Shown piece by piece: positions 1 through 8,739 of a stretch of DNA of 64,000 nucleotides. The first letter of the stretch is position 1; every line of letters starts with the position of its first letter. The translations under genes and the position numbers were made by a program. The DNA comes from Methanothermococcus okinawensis IH1 (GTDB lineage: Archaea > AGJL01 > Methanococci > Methanococcales > Methanococcaceae). The notes beneath the pieces were generated by a model. It had not been told where the DNA came from. It made no database searches and was given only the letters and a program-made list of their open reading frames with translations. Location of the stretch: contig NC_015636.1 in NCBI RefSeq assembly GCF_000179575.2, positions 783,495-847,494 on the forward strand, given 5' to 3'.

Positions 1-352
1 AGGATATCACCACATCATCAAATAGTATTTTGCCCAACTCCCCACTTATATATCCACAGGCGATAAATGGGTTTTTAGATATCCTTTTCTGCACAGATTC
101 GTAATATTTTACTATATTTTGAGCAGATTCAGTCAATATTGTGCCAGATGTTGAAGAATATATAAGCTTTACACCAAGTTTTTTTTCAAGCCTTTTTATT
201 TGGATATTTACAGAAGATGGAGGTATATTTAATATTTTTGCAACTTTGTTTTGAGATTTATTTTCAGAGATTAATTTAAGTATTTCTATTTGTTTTTCGG
301 TTATGGATTTATTATTGTATTTTATATTAAGTGTTGTGGTTAAGTTTGGCAT
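1..352 (-). CDS. Winged-helix transcriptional regulator, C-terminus cut off by window
   Basis: This minus-strand gene begins at ATG 352 and runs off the left edge, leaving 117 codons. The visible protein starts MPNLTTTLNIKYNNK. An N-terminal helix-turn-helix follows (TEKQIEILKLI, then NKVAKILNIPPSSVNIQIKRLEKKLG), with the LysR/ModE-like signature of a second helix that reads out DNA and a wing ending in LTESA. After about residue 90 the sequence FIACGYISGELGKILFDD could begin a ligand-binding domain. LysR-type proteins have this layout, but the domain is truncated here. The target and ligand are unknown. Confidence 0.65.
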   Translation of the reverse strand, partial: MPNLTTTLNIKYNNKSITEKQIEILKLISENKSQNKVAKILNIPPSSVNIQIKRLEKKLGVKLIYSSTSGTILTESAQNIVKYYESVQKRISKNPFIACGYISGELGKILFDDVVIS

Positions 353-621
353 AATATTACCTATAATATTATAGTATACATTATGGTATTAATGTGATAA
401 TAATATCCAATGTGATAATATAAAGTGTGATATATCTAAAATGTTAATTTAAAATTATATATACTATTAGTTATTTTTTATTATTTGAATTAAGTGGGAA
501 TTTTTATATATTATATCTATATTATTACCATTGTTATAATATTGTATTTAAATTTATGGATTATTATATTGGCTATTATATTGGGCTATAAAATAGGTAA
601 TCTTATATATCAGGTGGTTTA

Positions 622-1689
622 ATGAATAATAATAGTATAGAATTTCGGAAACTTGAACACCTTTTGGTGTGCAATTACTGTGATGTTGAATATAAAAAAG
701 GAACACTTCTTGATGATGTTGAATTAATCCACAGAGGAATATCCAATTGTGATTTAAATAATATCGATACCTCAATTGAACTTTTTGGAAAAAAATTAGA
801 TGCTCCATTGATTGTAGCTGCAATAACTGGTGGTCATTCAAAGGCTAGGGAGATTAACAAAAATATAGCAAAGGCTGTGGAAGAACTTAACTTAGGTATG
901 GGCGTAGGCTCTCAAAGGGCAGGATTGTTAAACAGTAGTTTGATAGATACCTATTCAGTTGTAAGAGATTATACCTCATCACTTGTTATTGGCAATCTTG
1001 GGGCAGTTAATTTTATAGAAGATGGTTGGGATGAAGATATAATTGATAAATCTGTAAATATGGTAGATGCAAATGCCATGGCAATCCATTTTAACCCACT
1101 TCAAGAGGCAATCCAGCCAGAAGGGGATGTTAATTTTAAAGGGATATATATATTAAAAAATACTATAGAGGATTATAAGAAAAAATATAAAAATATCCCA
1201 TTTATAGCAAAACAGGTTGGAGAAGGCTTTTCAAGAGAGGATGCAGAGATTTTAAAGAACATAGGATTTGATGGGATTGATGTTGGGGGAAGTGGAGGCA
1301 CATCATGGGCAGCTGTTGAATACCATAGGATAAAAGATGAAAATCTTAAAAATTTCTCAAAACAATTTTTGGAGTGGGGGATTCCAACAGCAGCATCTAT
1401 ATTGGAAGTTAGAAGTGTTTTTGACGGCACAGTAATTGGAACAGGAGGTATAAGGTCTGGAATGGATATTGCAAAATCCATGGCAATAGGGGCAGATTGT
1501 TGCGGTGTGGCACTACCTATATTAAAAGCTGCATTGCGGAGCTCCGATGAAGTAATAAATGTTCTTGAAAAAATGATAAAAGAATTAAAAACAGTCATGT
1601 TTTTAGTGGGCTGTGATAGTATAGAGGATTTAAAAAAATCTCGTTATATTATAAAAAATGAGTTGAAGGAATGGATTAGTAGTAAGTAA
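622..1689 (+). CDS. fni: Type 2 isopentenyl-diphosphate delta-isomerase
   Basis: This 355-residue protein converts isopentenyl diphosphate to dimethylallyl diphosphate in the cytoplasm, the step that starts archaeal lipid isoprenoid synthesis. It is the FMN-dependent type 2 enzyme. Family features visible are the N-terminal R-K-x-E-H-L stretch, ITGGHS near residue 75, GMGVGSQRAG near residue 95, the QVGEGFSREDA region, and a TIM-barrel phosphate-binding GGSGGTSWAAVE near residue 225. The length is normal. The start at 622 has a CAGGTGG ribosome-binding site. RNase J lies downstream, and geranylgeranyl diphosphate synthase, acting later in the same pathway, follows it; that grouping is common in methanogens. 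Confidence 0.93.
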   Translation: MNNNSIEFRKLEHLLVCNYCDVEYKKGTLLDDVELIHRGISNCDLNNIDTSIELFGKKLDAPLIVAAITGGHSKAREINKNIAKAVEELNLGMGVGSQRAGLLNSSLIDTYSVVRDYTSSLVIGNLGAVNFIEDGWDEDIIDKSVNMVDANAMAIHFNPLQEAIQPEGDVNFKGIYILKNTIEDYKKKYKNIPFIAKQVGEGFSREDAEILKNIGFDGIDVGGSGGTSWAAVEYHRIKDENLKNFSKQFLEWGIPTAASILEVRSVFDGTVIGTGGIRSGMDIAKSMAIGADCCGVALPILKAALRSSDEVINVLEKMIKELKTVMFLVGCDSIEDLKKSRYIIKNELKEWISSK

Positions 1690-1803
1690 ATTAATAGTCT
1701 TGTTGTTGTTTTATTATTGTTTATGATATTTATATTATTGTATTTAGCGAAAAAATTTAGAATGAAAAATAAAATAAAAAATAAAGTAAAAGGAAGTGAT
1801 ATT

Positions 1804-3150
1804 TTGCAATTAGAAGTAGTAGCTATTGGCGGATATGAAGAAGTCGGAAGGAATATGACTGCTGTTAATGTGGATGGAGAAATAATCATATTTGATATGG
1901 GATTAAGACTTGATAGAGTTATGATACATGAAGACAGCGATGTTTCAAAAATGCATAGCTTAAATTTAATAGAAATGGGTGTAATTCCTGATGATACTGT
2001 AATGAAGAATATAGAAGGAGAGGTTAAGGCTATTGTGGTTTCTCATGGACACCTTGACCACATAGGGGCTATTACAAAGCTTGCCCATAGATACAATGCT
2101 CCTATTATCGGAACACCATATACCTTAGAACTCGTGAAAAGGGAAATATTAAGTGAAAAAAAATTCGATGTGAGAAATCCATTGATTACATTGAATGCAA
2201 AAGAAACGATGGATTTAACTCCAAATTTATCTTTGGAATTCATAAAAATAACCCACAGTATTCCAGATGCTGTTCTTCCAGTTCTTCATACACCTTATGG
2301 TGCCATTGTATATGGGAATGACTTTAAATTTGACAATATACCTATTGTAGGTGAAAAACCAGATTACCGAGCAATAAAAAAAGTTGGTAAAAAAGGCGTA
2401 ATCTGCATGATTTCTGAGAGCACAAGAGTGAATTTTGAAGGAAAAACCCCATCAGAAGGTGTAGCAGCAAGTCTTTTGAAAAATGATTTGCTTGGAACCG
2501 ATAATGAAAATAACGGCGTGGTAATTACAACATTTTCATCCCACATTGCAAGGATAAAATCTATTACTGAAATTGCAGAGCGAATGGGAAGAATCCCTGT
2601 GTTAATAGGAAGGTCTATGGCTAAATACTGTGGAATAGCAGAGGATATAGGTCTTGTAGAATTTCCAAAAAATACAAAGATGGCAGGAGACCCAACTTCT
2701 GTTGATAGAATATTCCATCAAGTAATGAAAGAAGGCAAAGAAAAATACATGCTTGTAGTTACTGGACACCAAGGGGAAGAAGGAGCAGTTTTATCAAGAA
2801 TGGCTACAAATAAAACTCCTTTTAGATTTGAAAGGCACGACCAAGTGGTATTTTCAGCTGATGTAATCCCAAATCCAATGAATGCAGCACAGAGATATAT
2901 GTTGGAAGCTCGTTTAAAATTGGCTGGAGTAAGACTTTTTAAAGGAGCTCATGTTTCAGGACATGCTGCTAAGGAAGACCACAGGGACATGATAAGATGG
3001 TTAAATCCAGAACATATAATTCCTGCTCATGGAGATTTCAATCTCACAGCAACCTATGCAAAACTTGCAGAGGAAGAGGGATACAGGCTTGGAGAGGATG
3101 TTCATCTTCTAAGAAATGGTCAGAGTTTGAAATTTGAAAGAATTATTTAA
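1804..3150 (+). CDS. rnj: Archaeal ribonuclease J
   Basis: This metallo-beta-lactamase/beta-CASP ribonuclease has 5'-to-3' exonuclease activity on RNA. From TTG 1804 it has 448 residues, the usual size of the methanococcal protein. The zinc motif HGHLDH is at residues 81-86. The beta-CASP part includes TTFSSHIARI and GRSMAKYCG, and the C-terminal PAHGDF supplies another metal ligand. An in-frame upstream start exists at 1717, but it would add a lysine-rich tail with no family match. GGAAGTGAT sits just before TTG 1804, and homologues begin close to this point (LEVVAIGGYEEVG). It lies between two isoprenoid genes without an obvious functional link. Confidence 0.92.
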   Translation: MQLEVVAIGGYEEVGRNMTAVNVDGEIIIFDMGLRLDRVMIHEDSDVSKMHSLNLIEMGVIPDDTVMKNIEGEVKAIVVSHGHLDHIGAITKLAHRYNAPIIGTPYTLELVKREILSEKKFDVRNPLITLNAKETMDLTPNLSLEFIKITHSIPDAVLPVLHTPYGAIVYGNDFKFDNIPIVGEKPDYRAIKKVGKKGVICMISESTRVNFEGKTPSEGVAASLLKNDLLGTDNENNGVVITTFSSHIARIKSITEIAERMGRIPVLIGRSMAKYCGIAEDIGLVEFPKNTKMAGDPTSVDRIFHQVMKEGKEKYMLVVTGHQGEEGAVLSRMATNKTPFRFERHDQVVFSADVIPNPMNAAQRYMLEARLKLAGVRLFKGAHVSGHAAKEDHRDMIRWLNPEHIIPAHGDFNLTATYAKLAEEEGYRLGEDVHLLRNGQSLKFERII

Positions 3151-3334
3151 GATTTGAAGTAATAAATATATCTAAATAAGATATTAAACAAAAAATTTAA
3201 AAAGGGAGATGTTCATTATTATTAATTATAATTAATTATATATAAATTATTTTTTATTTTATTGGAGTAATTATTTAAATTACCATATTTTTATTATATC
3301 TACTTATAATTATATATCTTCTTTTGGTGAAATT

Positions 3335-4294
3335 ATGGAAATATTCGATAAAGAATTATTGTCAAAAATAGATAATGAATTAAATAAATATGTTGAAAAA
3401 GATAACACATTGTATAATGCTTCAAAACATCTTTTATTTGCCGGCGGTAAAAGAATAAGACCTTATTTGGCAACTTTAACATACATGCTAAAAAAAGACA
3501 ATCTTGATGAGATATTGCCCCCTGCTGTTGCAGTAGAATTAATTCATAATTATACCCTTATACATGATGACATTATGGATAATGATGATGAGAGAAGAGG
3601 AAGAACAACGGTTCATGTTGAGTATGGGGAGCCAATCGCTATACTTGCCGGTGATTTACTATATGCAAAAGCCTTTGAAGCAATATCAAATATTAAAGAC
3701 CCAAAAAAAGCCCACGAAGTTTTAAAGGCATTGTCAAAAGCTTGTGTGGAGGTATGTGAAGGTCAGGCAATGGATATGGAGTTTGAGGATAGGGATAAAA
3801 TAAGTTTGGATGATTATTTTGAAATGATTTCAAAGAAAACTGGGGCGTTGATTATAGCTCCTATTGAAATTGGTGCAATAATGGCAGAATGCACCGATGA
3901 GGAAAGAAATGCACTATATGAATATGCCAAAAGAATAGGTATGACATTCCAAATACAGGACGATGTTTTGGATTTAATTGGAGATAATAAAAAGATTGGA
4001 AAGCCTGTGGGAAGTGATATAAGAGAAGGTAAAAAAACTGTTATTGTATTACATGCTCTTGAAAATCTTCCAAATAATAAAAAAGAAAGACTGTTAAAAA
4101 TATTGGGGAATAATAATGCCACAGATGAAGAAATTAAAGAGGCAATAGATATACTGGGCGATTCTATAAATTATGCAAAAAATATTATGAAGAATGCTAC
4201 GGAAGAGGCTAAGAATTATTTAAAAATATTTGACGCTGAAAAAAGAAAAAGATTAGAAGCTATTGCTGATTTTATAATGGACAGGGTTTATTAA
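3335..4294 (+). CDS. idsA: Geranylgeranyl diphosphate synthase (trans-isoprenyl diphosphate synthase)
   Basis: This 319-residue enzyme adds isopentenyl diphosphate units to allylic diphosphates to give the C15/C20 chains of archaeal ether lipids. The first aspartate-rich motif DDIMD is at residues 78-82, following the substrate-binding GGKRIRP at 37-43. The second, DDVLD, is at 209-213, followed by GKPVGSDIREGKKT. All catalytic motifs are present and the length is typical. The start has a GGTGAAATT site. With the IPP isomerase upstream it forms a small lipid-precursor group; the 184-bp gap after the RNase J gene suggests its own promoter. Confidence 0.93.
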   Translation: MEIFDKELLSKIDNELNKYVEKDNTLYNASKHLLFAGGKRIRPYLATLTYMLKKDNLDEILPPAVAVELIHNYTLIHDDIMDNDDERRGRTTVHVEYGEPIAILAGDLLYAKAFEAISNIKDPKKAHEVLKALSKACVEVCEGQAMDMEFEDRDKISLDDYFEMISKKTGALIIAPIEIGAIMAECTDEERNALYEYAKRIGMTFQIQDDVLDLIGDNKKIGKPVGSDIREGKKTVIVLHALENLPNNKKERLLKILGNNNATDEEIKEAIDILGDSINYAKNIMKNATEEAKNYLKIFDAEKRKRLEAIADFIMDRVY

Positions 4295-4405
4295 GTATAT
4301 TTAAATAATAATTTTTATAATATTTTTAGGGAAAATAAATAATAGAATTTAGGATTATTAGGAAAATTAAAAGAAGAGAATGAATATGTAATGAATTATA
4401 AAAAA

Positions 4406-4933
4406 TTATCCATCATATTCCCAATATAATGCATCCAACAATACTGCAACAGGATAACCCATAGTTTCAGAATATTCAGATGCATAAGGTATTATTTTAT
4501 ATGCTTCTTCTGGTGTTTTTGGACAGTAATATGGAATTTCAGCGGTTTCAAGTAATTTTTTAGTCCATCTACCCATTGGGATTTGGGCAGGTATTTTCTC
4601 TTTTAGTTCTCCTCTATGGCTTATAATAATTAATATTGGTATTTGATATACTTTACATAGGGAGCCTATTGCATTAATTGAGTTTCCAAGTCCTGAATTT
4701 TGCATTAATAGGCAGGTTTTTCTTCCAGCCAGGTGAGCTCCGGTACATATCCCAATAGCTTCTTCCTCCCTTGTGGCGGGGATATACTTTATTTGGTTGT
4801 TATTTTTATTATTATCTTTACCATTATCGCTGATTAAATTTATAACGTTTTTTAAATTTGCACATGGAACTCCTACAATAAAATCTATTTTTGATTTTTT
4901 AATTGCATCATATACACCTTTGCTTGCTTTCAT
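4406..4933 (-). CDS. comD: Sulfopyruvate decarboxylase, alpha subunit
   Basis: ComD is the pyrimidine-binding half of the thiamine-diphosphate enzyme that decarboxylates sulfopyruvate to sulfoacetaldehyde in coenzyme M biosynthesis. The 175-residue protein shows FIVGVPCANLKNVI, the ATREEEAIGICTGAHLAGR motif with the catalytic glutamate, and the QNSGLGNSINAI strand-helix. An asparagine/lysine-rich stretch around residues 36-46 looks like an expanded low-complexity loop. Its partner ComE is not adjacent but lies at 50980-51540. In some methanogens the two subunits are fused. Confidence 0.9.
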   Translation of the reverse strand: MKASKGVYDAIKKSKIDFIVGVPCANLKNVINLISDNGKDNNKNNNQIKYIPATREEEAIGICTGAHLAGRKTCLLMQNSGLGNSINAIGSLCKVYQIPILIIISHRGELKEKIPAQIPMGRWTKKLLETAEIPYYCPKTPEEAYKIIPYASEYSETMGYPVAVLLDALYWEYDG

Positions 4934-5037
4934 GATTTGCCTCTTTTTTGTAGTTTTTATAATTTTTATAATTTTACACTTTTTTACAATAATTTTTTTA
5001 TAAATTATTCTAACTTTTTTAGAGTTTTATATTTTGT

Positions 5038-6867
5038 TTATGTTGTTATATTTTCCGTAGTATAATTATTTTTTACTTTTACCAATTTTGCATTTCCAAC
5101 ACTATATACTATCTTAAAATATTTGCTATTATTAAAAAATCCTCCGTCATATTTTCCTAAATAATCCGACATATATATGTAGGATATATTTTCATCTTTA
5201 CATATCTTTAAAAAGAGCGTGTAATTTTTATCATCTACGGATTGTATGAACTTATCAAATGAAACATTATCTATACTGCCACTATTTAATTGAAATGAGT
5301 AATATGTAAAGAATGGGGTATTATTTGTATATATTGGTAAGTATTGACCAGCATCTTCACAAAAATTTAATATTTTTTGATTTGTTATATTATGGTTATT
5401 CATATATTCAAAGACTTTTAAGTCATTTTGGTGTATTACAAATGTATTTTTCTGTTTTTCTGAGATTATTCCATAATTTGTATATATTGAAATCGTAGAA
5501 AATAACAATATAAAAGTTATGAAAAGTGGTTTTATTATGTTATATATACTTATATTGGTTTTTTTAGAGCGTTCTATTACTGTGTATATGCCATATAAAC
5601 CTGCACCATAAAATATTGGCATGATAATTTGAATATTTATAGCCATCCTTAAACTATCGTATTGATTTGAGAAAAATGGAATTTGTAGATGTATAAATTT
5701 TATATTTATAATATTTAATACCAAAAAAATAACAAGCAATATAAACTGTTTTCCATATTTTAACTTTGAAAGAAAATAGGTTCCACATATTAAAAGAAAT
5801 GTAAATATTAAGGATATTAAAAAGGTATTTTCGTTATCCACTGCATGTTTATGGGATATATATAAAAACATAATACCAAATGCTGCTAATATATTATGGG
5901 AAATAGTTGAAATAGGCTCAGGACTAAAATTTTTTGATGATGCATAATTTACTATACTTTTTGACATTTTATTAAATATCAATAATATTGAAAATAAACC
6001 GCCTGAAATAAATGAAATCCATAAATTTTTTGTTTTTAAGTTGTGGGTTATTGTAAGAGATAGTAAATATAAACTTAATATCAATATTGGAAAGGTATGT
6101 GTTAGAGTTAAGGATGATACCACAAACGCCATCAATAAAAGATATATCTTTTCCTTAGTTTTTAAATATCTTATAGCAAAATACATTACAATAAGCATCA
6201 TTGAATATCCCAAATAATTCGGAAGAATTACCGATATAAAACTATAATATATATTCATTGTAGGTACAAAAATAGCTACAAAATATCCCATTCCTTTTTT
6301 TATTTCATTACCTATCAAATAAAATCCTAAAACAAATAATAAAATGATATAAAATTTCATAAACTGCACAGCATTTAATATATCGCTAATTTTTGACGAT
6401 AAAAAATATAAAACTGAGTGAAGACCTGCTGGGTAATTTACATAATATTTATAAGGTATCTCATCTATTTTATAGAATATCGTTTTATCTTCCATCATAG
6501 CCTTTGTTTTATAGGAATGAAATTGAATATCCGTTGTAGTTGCTGGATTTGATGGAAATATTATATATCCTACAAAAAGAGATATGGCAACAATTAAAAA
6601 TAAAATAGAATATGATTTTGAATAGTGAATCTGGATTATTGATTTTAAATTGTTTAGTTTAAAATTAATACGATATAAAATAAGAATTATCAACGGTAAA
6701 AAATATAAAATCTTATACATTGGAATATTTAACACTGATAATATATAAGATGTTATTACTATATAAGAAACCGTTAAAAAAGGTGTTGTAATGAGTTTTT
6801 CTTCATTTTTTAATGGATTAATCATGTAAATTAATATTAACAATATTATAAAATAAATTATGTCCAT
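5038..6867 (-). CDS. Large multi-spanning membrane protein, GT-C glycosyltransferase-like
   Basis: This 609-residue integral membrane protein has about a dozen hydrophobic segments over the first 450 residues and a soluble C-terminal part of about 130 residues. The extracytoplasmic-looking stretch YKYYVNYPAGLHSVLYFLSS resembles the loop of GT-C-fold glycosyltransferases that use lipid-linked sugars, but I see no WWDxG motif and cannot assign a donor or acceptor. An in-frame ATG at 6921 would overlap the prepilin gene by 26 bases. I chose ATG 6867 because AGGTAAAATT precedes it. It directly follows two prepilin-like genes on the same strand, so a role in modifying pili or surface structures is an inference. 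Confidence 0.6.
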   Translation of the reverse strand: MDIIYFIILLILIYMINPLKNEEKLITTPFLTVSYIVITSYILSVLNIPMYKILYFLPLIILILYRINFKLNNLKSIIQIHYSKSYSILFLIVAISLFVGYIIFPSNPATTTDIQFHSYKTKAMMEDKTIFYKIDEIPYKYYVNYPAGLHSVLYFLSSKISDILNAVQFMKFYIILLFVLGFYLIGNEIKKGMGYFVAIFVPTMNIYYSFISVILPNYLGYSMMLIVMYFAIRYLKTKEKIYLLLMAFVVSSLTLTHTFPILILSLYLLSLTITHNLKTKNLWISFISGGLFSILLIFNKMSKSIVNYASSKNFSPEPISTISHNILAAFGIMFLYISHKHAVDNENTFLISLIFTFLLICGTYFLSKLKYGKQFILLVIFLVLNIINIKFIHLQIPFFSNQYDSLRMAINIQIIMPIFYGAGLYGIYTVIERSKKTNISIYNIIKPLFITFILLFSTISIYTNYGIISEKQKNTFVIHQNDLKVFEYMNNHNITNQKILNFCEDAGQYLPIYTNNTPFFTYYSFQLNSGSIDNVSFDKFIQSVDDKNYTLFLKICKDENISYIYMSDYLGKYDGGFFNNSKYFKIVYSVGNAKLVKVKNNYTTENITT

Positions 6868-6895
6868 AATTTTACCTAATATTTTAGTTATGTAT

Positions 6896-7114
6896 TTATA
6901 TGCTTTTAATTGAATTTGCATATTTTATAGAAACATTGCCAAATGAAGATGTGGTGTTATTTGCTACTTTTCCAACATTTTCAGGATGTGAATCTAAATA
7001 GTTAGATATATAGTAATAAATTGATATAGTAGAAACTAAAATAGAACCAAAAACTAAAATAGCAATTTCCATTGAAATCTGTCCTTTTTTGGAAAAAAGC
7101 TTTTTAATGCCCAT
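6896..7114 (-). CDS. Class III prepilin-like protein (first of pair)
   Basis: This 72-residue protein has a short positively charged leader ending in SKKG. The motif QISMEIAIL follows, fitting the QxSxExxxL signature of archaeal class III signal peptides, which are cleaved before the glutamine by the EppA prepilin peptidase. A single hydrophobic helix and a short polar C-terminus make up the rest. Such proteins build the type IV-like pili of methanococci and are often glycosylated; NNTTSS and NVSIK contain N-glycosylation sequons. The start follows GGTAATAAA. It sits between a second prepilin gene and the large membrane protein. Confidence 0.75.
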   Translation of the reverse strand: MGIKKLFSKKGQISMEIAILVFGSILVSTISIYYYISNYLDSHPENVGKVANNTTSSFGNVSIKYANSIKSI

Positions 7115-7180
7115 TTTATTACCAATTGATATTATAAAGATAAAATATAATAGAAAAAATTAGAGTTCTAATTATCTGTT

Positions 7181-7399
7181 TTATATATTGCTCAGTTTAT
7201 TAGCATAGTTATTTGCTGCAGTACTCATATTTCCTATGCTACTATTTGCTGCCTCTCCTGAATGTTTTGCAGCACCTTTAACGTTTTTTGCATAGAAGTA
7301 TGCAGCTATTGCAGCTACGGCAACTGCGGCGGCAACTAAAATACCAATTTCCATTGAAACTTGTCCTTTTTTGGAGGTTAATTTTTTTAACATTTTCAT
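7181..7399 (-). CDS. Class III prepilin-like protein (second of pair)
   Basis: This 72-residue protein begins MKMLKKLTSKKG and continues QVSMEIGIL, an excellent class III (EppA-type) processing site. An alanine/valine-rich helix and a small hydrophilic tail with NSS and NMS sequons follow. An upstream start at 7411 is possible, but GGTGATATT lies immediately before ATG 7399. It is similar in size and layout to the prepilin at 6896-7114 and probably arose by duplication, since the leader and cleavage region match closely. The likely fate is export and assembly into a surface pilus. Confidence 0.78.
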   Translation of the reverse strand: MKMLKKLTSKKGQVSMEIGILVAAAVAVAAIAAYFYAKNVKGAAKHSGEAANSSIGNMSTAANNYANKLSNI

Positions 7400-7525
7400 A
7401 ATATCACCCATTAGGTTTTAACATATTATTTTACTGCATATATGTTCTTATTATTATATTATAAATATTTTTTTATTGCTTTGTATTACAGAGTTAATTT
7501 ATATTTTATTTTTATATCTATTTTT

Positions 7526-7801
7526 TTATTCAGATTTTGATAACCTTAGAATTTCTTCCAAATAATTTTTAAATTCATCTTTTCCTTTTTTGGTTATTTT
7601 AACTTCTGTTTTAAGTTTGTTTCTTATTACTGTTTTTTTCTGCGTTATTAATTCGTAATTTTCCAATTTATTTAGATGATGCTCTAAATTTCCATCCGTT
7701 AATTTTAATCTTTCTTTTAAATATCCAAATTCACAACATTCCATACCGTATAGTAATGCCAATATCTTTACCCTAACCGCAGAATTAAATAACTTATTCA
7801 T
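7526..7801 (-). CDS. Small winged-helix transcriptional regulator
   Basis: This protein of about 91 residues is essentially one winged-helix domain: NSAVRVKILALLYG, CEFGYLKERLKLTDGNLEHHLNKLENYELI, then a basic wing with VKITKKGKDEF. The pattern matches the ArsR/MarR-like single-domain regulators common in archaea. Two cysteines (CC near residue 23) could be redox or metal ligands. The start is uncertain: GTG 7810 or ATG 7801. It overlaps the end of the upstream membrane-protein gene by 8 bases, so the two are almost certainly co-transcribed. Confidence 0.7.
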   Translation of the reverse strand: MNKLFNSAVRVKILALLYGMECCEFGYLKERLKLTDGNLEHHLNKLENYELITQKKTVIRNKLKTEVKITKKGKDEFKNYLEEILRLSKSE

Positions 7802-8339
7802 TGCTCCCACATTTTATACTCCTTATTAAAAAATAAAAAGATACTAAAAACTGAACAAAAGCCAAAATCAAAAATTGATACTGGATATACATTATAATAG
7901 GGATGGATGATAACATTACAATTACTCCTAAAATTTTTCTACCTTTTGAATTAAACAGAGCTCCGTCAATGCAAATTAAAAAACCTAATATAAGAGATAT
8001 AAAAACGCATGAAATTTCAGGAAATACATACAACGAAATTATGGAGGACAATATAATTGCAAATAATCCATATATCATAATTTTTTCAAAGATTTTATCA
8101 AAATAGCATTTAAATTTTTTATAGATGATTTTTTGTTTAATTATCAATATGCCCCCAACCAACATTAAAAAAGATATTACAAATAGTATATTTGGTGAAT
8201 TGTAGTTTATGGCTATATGTATCAATATAAATATCAATGCACTTAAAAAATAGGATATGGCATAGACTTTATTTTTATAAGTGGTGTTTTCTGAGGTATA
8301 GCCTTCTTCAACTAATTCTAAGATTTCTTTTATATCCAT
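7794..8339 (-). CDS. Small membrane protein paired with a winged-helix regulator
   Basis: This protein of about 181 residues starts at ATG 8339, preceded by GGTGG. A polar N-terminal segment of about 25 residues is followed by five or six hydrophobic helices. I do not recognise the family. Its stop overlaps the start of the winged-helix gene at 7526-7801. Membrane-protein/HTH pairs of this kind are frequent in archaea, where the membrane partner may sense or sequester the regulator, but no direct evidence for that exists here. Confidence 0.6.
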   Translation of the reverse strand: MDIKEILELVEEGYTSENTTYKNKVYAISYFLSALIFILIHIAINYNSPNILFVISFLMLVGGILIIKQKIIYKKFKCYFDKIFEKIMIYGLFAIILSSIISLYVFPEISCVFISLILGFLICIDGALFNSKGRKILGVIVMLSSIPIIMYIQYQFLILAFVQFLVSFYFLIRSIKCGSNE

Positions 8340-8519
8340 CATACCCACCAGATAATATTAATAGCTATAATATATCTATAATCTATTATAAAAATGATAT
8401 ATGAACATATATTATATAAAAATATTTGCATATTTGGATACTAATATTACTAAATAAATATATTGGTTAAATATTACTAAAAAATTAATAAATAATTAAA
8501 AAACATATAAAAAATAAAG

Positions 8520-8634
8520 TGGGGATACTGGGATTCGAACCCAGGTCCAGGGATTTCTCCTGCATCGGGATTTAGTCCAGGTCCATATAGGCACTTGGAG
8601 TCCCCGATGATAGGCCAGACTACACCATATCCCC
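8520..8634 (-). tRNA. trnW: tRNA-Trp (anticodon CCA) with a 40-nt intron
   Basis: The acceptor arms GGGGATA and TATCCCC pair, and the T-arm CTGGGTTCGAATCCCAG is canonical. The anticodon loop CTCCAAA carries CCA once an intron at 8555-8594 is removed between positions 37 and 38. The splice junctions form a textbook bulge-helix-bulge. The CTCC of the loop pairs with GGAG in the intron, flanked by 3-nt bulges AAG and AAA, with outer helix GGGGA/TCCCT and inner helix TGC/GCA. The 40-nt intron lacks a recognisable C/D-box guide RNA, which many euryarchaeal tRNA-Trp introns encode. Confidence 0.92.
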
Positions 8635-8710
8635 GAAATATATATAAAATATAAACATCACTAAAATAAAACTCAATACTTAGAATGTGATAAATATACA
8701 AATTATAAAG

Positions 8711-8732
8711 TAATATATATACTTTTCGGAAA
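8711..8732 (-). promoter_or_regulatory. Strong BRE/TATA promoter for tRNA-Trp
   Basis: Read on the minus strand, the segment contains CCGAAAAGTATATATATTAC, a close match to the methanococcal stable-RNA promoter (a CGAAAA element followed by a TATA box). It would start transcription near 8690, about 55 bases before mature tRNA-Trp. It ends only about 8 bases before the mfnE start codon on the other strand. Confidence 0.65.
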
Positions 8733-8739
8733 TGATATT

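Noticed and set aside
8477-8701. 74-codon minus-strand ORF
   Set aside because: It covers tRNA-Trp; the reading frame is a by-product of the tRNA sequence.
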